Assembly: GCA_902826945.1 (NCBI GenBank)
Contig: CADEGS010000268.1
Span: forward strand, 1-5,555
Direction: 5' to 3'
Length of the DNA: 5,555 nucleotides
Source of the DNA: an uncultured bacterium
Lineage (GTDB): Bacteria; Planctomycetota; UBA1135; GCA-002686595
Positions 1 through 4,897 of the stretch are shown here, piece by piece. The stretch's first letter is position 1. Each line of letters opens with the position of its first letter. The notes below the pieces were generated by a model that was not told where the DNA came from, searched no databases, and saw nothing but the letters and a program-made list of their open reading frames with translations. The position numbers and the translations under genes are program-made.

Positions 1-27
1 CGCGACGGGCTCGCCCGCCGCGTGAGT

Positions 28-354
28 TCAATCGCGCGCGGCCGCGACCGCGGCCTTCAACTCCGTCACGAGCAACTCCTCGCTGAAACGCGAAGGCAGC
101 TCCTTGTGATATCCACGCACCCAGCGCTTGCCGTCCACGAGCAGGAACGGCACGGCCATCTTGCCCGTTTCGCGCTCGAGCTTCTCGGCGGCGGCCTGGT
201 CCTCGCTGATCAGGATCTTCCGCAAGGTCACACCGTTCTCCGCGACCCAGCGGTCGAAGCGCTTGCAGTCAGGGCACCACTCCTCCGAGTAGACGACGAG
301 GTCGTGGCCGGCGAGGAACGAGAGATCGCGCATTCGAGGGTCAGCGGAGGTCAT
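28..354 (-). CDS. Glutaredoxin/thioredoxin-fold thiol-disulfide protein with CPDC active site
   Basis: A 108-residue cytosolic protein with no signal peptide or membrane segment. The short hydrophobic strand LVVYSEEW is followed by the redox motif CPDC (Cys27, Cys30), as WCPDCKR. The cis-proline signature is TGKMAVPFLLVDG with Pro69, in the expected place for a glutaredoxin fold (Cys-x-x-Cys on helix 1, Thr-x(5)-Pro before strand 3). Length matches a single-domain glutaredoxin. The glutathione-binding Gly-Gly expected after strand 4 is not clear: the sequence there is RGYHKE, so the true reductant (glutathione, another low-molecular-weight thiol or thioredoxin reductase) is uncertain. The likely role is reduction of protein disulfides or mixed disulfides. 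I chose the ATG at 352-354, preceded on the minus strand by a GTGAG-like weak ribosome site; an internal ATG at 331-333 would remove seven residues and lacks a better site. It is divergent from the kinase. The stop codon is at 28-30. The family call is fairly secure; the exact subfamily is not. Confidence 0.82.
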   Translation of the reverse strand: MTSADPRMRDLSFLAGHDLVVYSEEWCPDCKRFDRWVAENGVTLRKILISEDQAAAEKLERETGKMAVPFLLVDGKRWVRGYHKELPSRFSEELLVTELKAAVAAARD

Positions 355-457
355 CTGCTCACTGTAGGCGATCTCGCGGACCTACGCCGCACTCCCGCCG
401 CTGCTACGCACATCGCCGCAGCGCGGGATCCACGACATCCGTCGTAGATTCGCTCAT

Positions 458-560
458 GCCCGGACGGCACGATTCGAGCGAGCGGTGTTCCTCCCAGACC
501 GCGGGCGTCGGGATTCCTCCTTTCTCTTGACCTTCGTAGCCCGCAACGAGCCGTCCGGGC
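458..560. repeat. 11-bp perfect inverted repeat with 81-base spacer
   Basis: GCCCGGACGGC at 458-468 is the exact reverse complement of GCCGTCCGGGC at 550-560. Past one A/A mismatch (469/549), two more pairs form (470-471 with 547-548). Inside the loop GCGGGC (501-506) pairs with GCCCGC (539-544), giving a nested stem. The right arm shares bases 557-560 with a second, 9-bp hairpin, so both cannot form fully at once. It could act as RNA structure in a leader on either strand, be a protein-binding or mobile-element remnant, or be a chance product of high GC. The repeat itself is certain; its function is not known. Confidence 0.6.
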
Positions 561-587
561 GACCTCTCGCGGCCTCCAAGGTCGCCC
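557..587. repeat. 9-bp perfect hairpin overlapping the right arm of the larger inverted repeat
   Basis: GGGCGACCT (557-565) is the exact reverse complement of AGGTCGCCC (579-587), with a 13-base loop. It lies 140 bases before the kinase start on the plus strand and about 200 bases before the redox gene on the minus strand. It has no T-run after it on the plus strand, so it is not a standard intrinsic terminator. Sharing GGGC with the 550-560 arm makes the two structures alternatives. Confidence 0.5.
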
Positions 588-710
588 AGGCTCCATGGAC
601 CTCGCTTGCCCCGATCCGCCGCCCGGCTTTGGTAGCTTGCCGAGCGACACCTTGCGCACGGAGCCGGATCGATCGTCGGATCGCGGCTCACTCGTGCGCG
701 CTACGGCCAC

Positions 711-716
711 GAAAGG
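711..716 (+). promoter_or_regulatory. Ribosome-binding site that decides the kinase start
   Basis: GAAAGG lies 10 bases before the ATG at 727-729. This is the best purine-rich site near any in-frame start, so it favours the 628-residue product over the longer reading from the ATG at 595, whose extra 44 residues look like translated intergenic sequence (proline- and arginine-rich, no domain). A later in-frame ATG at 847 would still keep all PAS domains and is the main alternative. Confidence 0.5.
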
Positions 717-726
717 TCCGAGCCCG

Positions 727-2613
727 ATGAGCAGTGCGCGCCACGAACCCGCGAACGAGAGGCCCAAGCGAGTCCCTCGGCGGCGCGCCTTGGCTGCACG
801 TGCCGTACCCGTGGCCTCTGGAGGAGCGAGCGACTCCGTCGAGGAGATGGACGATCTCCTGTGGTTCACGGACTCGAGCCTGTGCATCACGTGGATGAAC
901 TCGGCCGCGTTGCGGTTCTTGCAGCGGCCGCTCGCCGAGTGCCTGGGCCGTGAGATCCTGGAGCTCCTACCGCGGGGAGAGCGCGCAGACTGCGCGAGTT
1001 CCTCGCATGCGAACGCGGGCTACACCGCACGGCTCCGGCTCACGAACGCAGAGGGGAATGCGCGCGACGTTTGGTTTCGCGTCCACCCCGTCACGCTTGG
1101 GAAGGCGAAACGAGGCGCACCCGCCCCAAGGGGGTTCCTGTGCACGGCGCGGGCTCCATCCGGCCGTTCCGGCGAAGAAGTGCGTTTGCGCGCGATCGTC
1201 GACGCGATGCTGGACCCGATGGTCTCGATCGACGCCATGGGCACGATCTTGGCGACCAATCCGGCGGTGGAGCGCGTGCTCGGGTACGAGCCGAGCGAAC
1301 TCCTGGGCGAGAACGTCAAGGTGCTCATGCCCGAGCCGCACCGCTCCCAGCACGACGAGTATTTGGCGAGCTACCGCCGCACGGGGAACACTTGGATCCT
1401 TGGGCGGACGCGCGACTTCGAAGTCGTGCGCAAGGACGGCACGCTCATCGTTTGCGCGCTCTCCGTGGCTCGCGCCGAGGGTGGTTCAGGCTCCGGCCCG
1501 GTGTTCACTGGCACGTTTCGCGACGTCACCGAACGCCGGATCGCCGAGCGCCAGTTGCGCGAGAGTGAGCTCCGCTTTCACGCCCTCTTCGACCACTCCT
1601 TCGAGTACTTGGGTCTGCTCGCTCCTACCGGTCACGTCATCGAGGCCAATGCGACGGCGCTCGCGGCCGCGGGGCTCGAACGCGAGGAAGTCGTCGGGCA
1701 GCTCTTCTGGGAGACTCGCTGGTGGGCGCACTCGGCCGAGCTCCAAGAGCGCGTGCGCGACGCCGTGCTCGCGGCCGCGCGCGGCGAGTTCGTGCGCTTC
1801 GAGGCCGCGCATCCGGCGAAGGACGGCAGCATCCTCGAGATGGACTTCTCCATCAAACCCGTGCGCGACAGCAGAGGTGAGATCGTGATGCTCCTTCCCG
1901 AAGGTCGCAACATCAGCGAGATCAAGCGTGCTCAGCGCAGTGAGACGGCCATGCTGCGCGCGCTCGCGACGGTCGGCGAGTCAGCGGCACTCCTGGCGCA
2001 CGAGATCAAGAACCCCGTCACCGCGGTCAACCTCGCGCTGCGCGCCGTCGCGGATCAGCTCGGTGAGGACCACCAGGAAGTCCTCGGAGACCTCGTCACG
2101 CGCATGCAGCGGCTCGAGCAAATGATGCGCAGGACGCTGTCGTTCGCGAAGCCGCTGGAGATCGATCGAGCGTTCGTCGACGGCCGGCGAATGCTCGAGG
2201 ACTGCGTGAACCACCAACGTGCGTTGATCGAACGGGCAGGAGCCCGGTTGGAGCTCGCGATCACCGGTACCGCGCCCGTGCTCTGGGTCGACCCGCGTCT
2301 CGTCGAGGAAGTGCTTTCCAACCTGATCGCGAATGCGATCGAGGCGCACCCTGGATCGCCGCGCATCCAACTCGGCCTCGCTCGCGAGGACGAAAACACT
2401 GCACTCCTGACCGTCGAGGACGATGGTCCGGGGATCCCCGAGTCGATCCGCACGACGCTCTTCAAGCCCTTCGTGACCACGAAGGAGAAGGGCAACGGCT
2501 TCGGTCTCGCGATCTGCAAGAAGATCGCGGAGGAGCACGGCGGCTCGATCCGAGTCACGACGTCCTCTCTCGGCGGAGCTCGCTTCGAGATTCGCCTTCC
2601 GGTGAAACCATGA
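727..2613 (+). CDS. Soluble sensor histidine kinase with three PAS domains, the middle one FixL-like
   Basis: A 628-residue histidine kinase without membrane segments, so it senses a cytoplasmic signal. Domain order from Met at 727: basic, probably disordered N-terminus (1-36); degenerate PAS (about 37-145); second PAS (about 153-276); third PAS of PAS_4/PAS_9 style with the FWETRWWAHS block (about 281-405); HisKA dimerisation domain (about 410-480); HATPase (about 520-628). The phospho-acceptor is His425 in HEIKNP (codon 1999-2001). ATP-binding boxes are present: N box NLIANAIEA (532-540), G1 DDGPGIP (565-571), F box FKPF (from 579), G2 GNGFGLAI (589-596). The second PAS reads NVKVLMPEPHRSQHDEY and aligns by eye, without gaps, to the FixL heme PAS: His209 falls on the proximal heme ligand and Arg229 on the oxygen-contacting arginine. 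The positions matching FixL Arg206 and His214 are Ser215 and Trp223. Heme binding is therefore plausible but unproven, because many non-heme PAS domains share this block. The last codon overlaps the response regulator start. Kinase assignment is secure; the ligand is inference. Confidence 0.95.
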   Translation: MSSARHEPANERPKRVPRRRALAARAVPVASGGASDSVEEMDDLLWFTDSSLCITWMNSAALRFLQRPLAECLGREILELLPRGERADCASSSHANAGYTARLRLTNAEGNARDVWFRVHPVTLGKAKRGAPAPRGFLCTARAPSGRSGEEVRLRAIVDAMLDPMVSIDAMGTILATNPAVERVLGYEPSELLGENVKVLMPEPHRSQHDEYLASYRRTGNTWILGRTRDFEVVRKDGTLIVCALSVARAEGGSGSGPVFTGTFRDVTERRIAERQLRESELRFHALFDHSFEYLGLLAPTGHVIEANATALAAAGLEREEVVGQLFWETRWWAHSAELQERVRDAVLAAARGEFVRFEAAHPAKDGSILEMDFSIKPVRDSRGEIVMLLPEGRNISEIKRAQRSETAMLRALATVGESAALLAHEIKNPVTAVNLALRAVADQLGEDHQEVLGDLVTRMQRLEQMMRRTLSFAKPLEIDRAFVDGRRMLEDCVNHQRALIERAGARLELAITGTAPVLWVDPRLVEEVLSNLIANAIEAHPGSPRIQLGLAREDENTALLTVEDDGPGIPESIRTTLFKPFVTTKEKGNGFGLAICKKIAEEHGGSIRVTTSSLGGARFEIRLPVKP

Positions 2614-3296
2614 ACGCAGTCGAGACCATGGAAGCTCAATCCGCCATCCGTGTGTATCTGGTCGACGACCAGACGATGATTCGCGCCGGCTTCAAGAGTC
2701 TGCTGGTGAAGGACGCGCGGTTCGAAGTCGTCGGCGAGAGCGGCGACCCTCGGCGCGCCATCGAGGCGATCGCCGTCGTGAAACCGGACGTCGTCCTGCT
2801 CGACATCTCGATGCCCGGACTCTCGGGGATCGACGCGATCCCGCAGATCCGCAAGTCGCACCCGAAGACGCGCATCGTGATGCTCACGCACCATGAAGGC
2901 GACAGCTTCGTCGAGCAGGCGATGCGTGCTGGTGCGGACGGCTACCTGAGCAAGGACTCCGAGCCCGCCGAGCTCACGCTGGCCATCGAATCCGTGCACA
3001 AGGGCAACATGTTCCTCTCGCCGAAGGTGGCGGGGTGGCTGCTCACGCGCGGCCGCAGGAGTGAGCCCGTCGTCGGCGAACCCAAGAGCCGGCTCGATGC
3101 GTTGACACCGCGCGAGCGCGAGGTGTTCCAGCTCCTCGCGCTGGGCAAGAGCAACAAGGAGGTGGCCAGCACGCTCGACATGAGCCTGGGCACCGCGAAG
3201 AAGCACCGCGAGAACCTGCAGCGCAAGCTCGACTGCCACTCCGCGGCCGAGCTCGCACGCCTGGCGATCCGCGAAGGCTTGATGGAAGCCGGCTGA
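2610..3296 (+). CDS. NarL/FixJ-family response regulator, partner of the upstream kinase
   Basis: A 228-residue DNA-binding response regulator. The receiver domain (about 13-130) has the acidic pair Asp19-Asp20 in YLVDDQTM, phospho-acceptor Asp65 in LLDISMPG (codon 2802-2804), switch Thr93 in MLTHH and Lys115 in YLSKDS, so every residue needed for phosphorylation is present. A linker (about 140-162) joins a LuxR-type helix-turn-helix (165-224) that begins LTPREREVFQLLALGKSNKEV and ends with the recognition helix region GTAKKHRENLQRKL. The ATG at 2610 overlaps the kinase TGA as ATGA, with GGTGA (2601-2605) as a close ribosome site, which indicates translational coupling and a one-to-one kinase/regulator pair. 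A second ATG at 2628 is possible and would shorten it by six residues. Expected role: transcription factor activated by phosphorylation from the PAS kinase; targets cannot be read here. The 3' half has fewer A/T-ending codons than the 5' half. Confidence 0.95.
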   Translation: MNAVETMEAQSAIRVYLVDDQTMIRAGFKSLLVKDARFEVVGESGDPRRAIEAIAVVKPDVVLLDISMPGLSGIDAIPQIRKSHPKTRIVMLTHHEGDSFVEQAMRAGADGYLSKDSEPAELTLAIESVHKGNMFLSPKVAGWLLTRGRRSEPVVGEPKSRLDALTPREREVFQLLALGKSNKEVASTLDMSLGTAKKHRENLQRKLDCHSAAELARLAIREGLMEAG

Positions 3297-3301
3297 AGCG
3301 C

Positions 3302-3345
3302 CACCCTGGCCCCCGAGGTCGCGCCGCGGCGCGGCGCCCAGGGTG
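3302..3345 (+). promoter_or_regulatory. Bipartite GC-rich hairpin spanning the regulator-cutC gap and the cutC start codon
   Basis: CACCCTGG (3302-3309) is the exact complement of CCAGGGTG (3338-3345). Directly inside its right arm sits a second perfect stem, GCGCCGC (3321-3327) with GCGGCGC (3331-3337), loop GGC. The two stems stack on the right side and are separated by an 11-base bulge on the left (3310-3320), for 15 base pairs in all. The last three bases of the outer stem are the GTG start codon of cutC. No T-run follows, so a classic intrinsic terminator is unlikely. It may hinder translation of cutC when read through from the signalling operon, weaken read-through, or be a by-product of GC content. 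Confidence 0.4.
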
Positions 3346-4041
3346 TCCAGCACGGTCGAGCCGAGCGCGCGCGAGCCCCTGCTCGAGGTCTGCGTCGAGG
3401 GCCTCCCGGGCGCCCTCGCGGCCGAGGAGGGCGGCGCCGGCCGGGTCGAGCTGTGCGCGGACCTCTCGGTCGGCGGCGTCACGCCCGCGCGCGCCGCGCT
3501 GCGCGCCGTGCGCGCGCGCCTCGCGCTCCCGCTGGCCGTGCTCGTGCGCCCGCGCGCCGGGCCGTTCCTGGCCGACGCGGCCGACCTGGCGCGCATGGAG
3601 GAGGACGTGCGCGCCGCGCGCGAGGAGGGCGCGCAGGCCGTCGTCGTCGGCGTGCTCGCGCCGGATGGGCGCGTGGACGAGCGCGCGCTCGAGCGCCTGG
3701 CCGCCGCGGCGCGCGGCCTCGAGCTCGTCTTCCACCGCGCCTTCGACGAGACGCCCGACGCCGACGAGGCGCTCGAGCGGCTGTGCGCGCACGGCGTCAC
3801 GCGCCTGCTCGCGGCCGGGCACGCCGCCAGCGCGCTCGCGGGCGCGGCCGAGCTCGCGCGCCTGGTGCGGCGCGCCGCCGGGCGCCTCTCGGTGATGCCC
3901 GGAGGTGGCGTGCGCGCCGAGCACGCGCGCGCGCTCCTGCGCCGCACGGGCGCGCGCGAGCTGCACTCCGCCGTGGCGCGCCCCGGCCCGCCGACCGCGG
4001 CGGGGGTCGCCGCCCTGGTCGAGGCCCTGCGACACGCCTGA
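3343..4041 (+). CDS. cutC: CutC-family protein (TIM barrel, copper homeostasis family)
   Basis: A 232-residue cytoplasmic TIM-barrel protein, slightly shorter than E. coli CutC (248). Family signatures appear in order: LLEVCVEG (13-20), RVELCADLSVGGVTPA (34-49), VRPRAGPF (68-75, usual form IRPRGGDF), FHRAFDE (130-136), LLAAG (155-159, usual TSG), MPGGGVRAEHA (185-195) and ELHSAVA (206-212). The start is GTG at 3343; it puts the first conserved strand at residue 13, as expected, and no ATG is available near it. CutC was named for copper tolerance in E. coli, but that phenotype has since been linked to a small RNA encoded at the end of the E. coli gene, so the biochemical role of the protein is unsettled. 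No copper transporter or chaperone gene lies nearby. Codon use is extreme: by my count only 4 of 232 sense codons end in A or T. It lies 46 bases after the response regulator and may or may not share its transcript. Confidence 0.93.
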   Translation: MSSTVEPSAREPLLEVCVEGLPGALAAEEGGAGRVELCADLSVGGVTPARAALRAVRARLALPLAVLVRPRAGPFLADAADLARMEEDVRAAREEGAQAVVVGVLAPDGRVDERALERLAAAARGLELVFHRAFDETPDADEALERLCAHGVTRLLAAGHAASALAGAAELARLVRRAAGRLSVMPGGGVRAEHARALLRRTGARELHSAVARPGPPTAAGVAALVEALRHA

Positions 4042-4063
4042 TCCGTTCCCCGGTACCGCGCGT

Positions 4064-4081
4064 GCGCTGCTCCAGCAGCGC
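4064..4081. terminator. Candidate hairpin between convergent cutC and Nudix genes
   Basis: GCGCTGC (4064-4070), loop TCCA, GCAGCGC (4075-4081) forms a perfect 7-bp stem 22 bases after the cutC stop, within the 129-base convergent gap where bidirectional termination would be expected. The downstream bases are only TTCGACC on the plus strand, so the T-tract is poor. A further 10-base palindrome CGAGCGCTCG is at 4152-4161. Position supports termination; sequence does so weakly. Confidence 0.3.
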
Positions 4082-4170
4082 TTCGACCTGCTCGCTCGGC
4101 CCGGCGCGGACGGCCGCTTCGAGATCGTGCCGACGCTCGCGAGGCGGCGCCCGAGCGCTCGAGCGGATCC

Positions 4171-4824
4171 TCAGCGCTCCGATTGCGGCGTGCGCGCGAC
4201 CTCGAGCAGCCCGCTCAGGATGCGGTGCGTCATGCCCCACACGGTGTGCCCGTCCCAGCACCAGCTCGGCAGGTGCAGCTCGGAGCCCGCGTGGCGCAGG
4301 ACGTAGGGGCGGTCGAGCGCGCCCGAGGCCGCGCGGTCGAGCGGGAACCAGAAGGCGCACTCCACCTCGGCGGCGCAGGGACGGAGCGGCGGGCGCTCGG
4401 CTACGGCGAACACGAAGGGCGCCACGTCCATCGGCACGATCGTCCCGCGCGCGCGGGCGCGCAGCGGCGCCAGCCGTCCCAGCGGCCGCCCGTCGCGGTC
4501 GAGGTCCACGCCGAGCTCCTCGCACGTCTCGCGCACCGCCGTGCGCGCCAGGTCGGGCCCGTCCTCGGGCTCGGAGCGTCCGCCGGGCAGCGAGACGTGG
4601 CCGGACCACGGATCGCCGGTCCGCACCGCGCGCTTCATCAGGAGCACGTGCGGGTCGCCCGTCAGGTGCAGCACGAGGGCGACCGCGGCGCGCCGCTCGA
4701 GCAGCGCTTCCGCCGGCGCGGCGATGCGCGCCAGCGCCCGCTCGAGGCCGGCGGCGCTCCAGGGCACGGGCGGCGCGTCGCCCGCCGGCATCTCCCCGTC
4801 CGCGTCGGGCACGCGCGCGTCCAT
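4171..4824 (-). CDS. Nudix hydrolase, CoA-pyrophosphatase-like
   Basis: A 217-residue soluble enzyme. The core HVLLMKRAVRTGDPWSGHVSLPGG leads into the Nudix box (81-106) with Arg98-Glu99 and Glu102-Glu103 in RETCEELGV, the metal-binding glutamates. Further family marks follow: LGRLAPL (115-121), VAPFVFAV (134-141), EVECAFWFPLD (153-163) and the C-terminal WDGHTVWGMTHRIL (190-203), a pattern typical of the NudL/NUDT8 CoA-pyrophosphatase group. That group cleaves CoA or similar nucleoside-diphosphate compounds into two phosphorylated parts; the substrate here is inferred from similarity only. Between Gly-Gly and Arg-Glu there are 15 residues, against 13 in MutT and, as I recall, 14 in NudL, so the loop is slightly longer. 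Start ATG 4822-4824 chosen; an ATG at 4789-4791 (residue 12) would also keep the whole domain. The gene converges on cutC and diverges from the membrane-protein gene. Confidence 0.9.
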   Translation of the reverse strand: MDARVPDADGEMPAGDAPPVPWSAAGLERALARIAAPAEALLERRAAVALVLHLTGDPHVLLMKRAVRTGDPWSGHVSLPGGRSEPEDGPDLARTAVRETCEELGVDLDRDGRPLGRLAPLRARARGTIVPMDVAPFVFAVAERPPLRPCAAEVECAFWFPLDRAASGALDRPYVLRHAGSELHLPSWCWDGHTVWGMTHRILSGLLEVARTPQSER

Positions 4825-4897
4825 CGCGCGCCCATTGGAACCGATCCCGGGCCGGCCGCGTTCCCCCGCCGGCGCGCGGCGACCGTAGCATGGCGGC
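4825..4897. promoter_or_regulatory. Short divergent intergenic region
   Basis: These 73 bases separate the start of the Nudix gene (minus) from the start of the membrane-protein gene (plus) and should contain the promoters of both, unless either is read from further away. The segment is GC-rich, with CGCCG/CGGCG self-complementary blocks around 4867-4881. No recognisable -35/-10 pair or strong ribosome site is visible for either gene, so this call rests on gene layout alone. Confidence 0.35.

Larger units (their letters stand above)
355..726. other. Divergent intergenic region with competing inverted repeats
   Basis: This 372-base stretch separates the minus-strand redox gene from the plus-strand kinase and must hold the promoters of both. 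I see no protein gene with convincing composition on either strand. It contains an 11-bp inverted repeat (458-468 with 550-560), a 6-bp inner pair (501-506 with 539-544), a 9-bp hairpin (557-565 with 579-587) and a small hairpin ACGAC/GTCGT (432-436 with 441-445, loop ATCC). CGGATCG occurs directly at 665-671 and 677-683, and inverted at 612-618. A TTGACC hexamer at 527-532 resembles a -35 box but has no -10 partner at usual spacing, so no promoter is called. A minus-strand mini-frame (457 down to 404, 17 codons, starting MSESTTDV) opens directly after the 11-bp repeat arm. Confidence 0.55.

Noticed and set aside
527..532. TTGACC as a -35 promoter box
   Set aside because: No acceptable -10 hexamer lies 16-18 bases downstream on the plus strand.
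629..642. Possible sigma-54 promoter around TTGGTAGCTTGC
   Set aside because: The GG and GC elements are 6 bases apart rather than about 10, so the -24/-12 spacing fails.
595..726. N-terminal extension of the kinase from the ATG at 595
   Set aside because: The extra 44 residues carry no domain, and GAAAGG upstream of the ATG at 727 is a better ribosome site. Not fully excluded.
2055..3947. A 630-codon open frame on the minus strand opposite the kinase, regulator and cutC
   Set aside because: It is arginine/alanine/serine-rich, changes character along its length, has no domain, and is antisense to three genes with clear families. It results from the scarcity of stop codons at high GC.
4042..4170. 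Possible decayed gene fragment between cutC and the Nudix gene (the plus frame reads LLQQRFDLLARPGADGRFEI)
   Set aside because: It reads naturally in one frame but the minus strand does too; it is short and has no recognisable family, so it is kept only as a note.
4890..4892. ATG as start of the last gene
   Set aside because: It opens a different frame giving a low-complexity product; the frame starting at GTG 4898 gives hydrophobic segments and basic loops as expected of a membrane protein.
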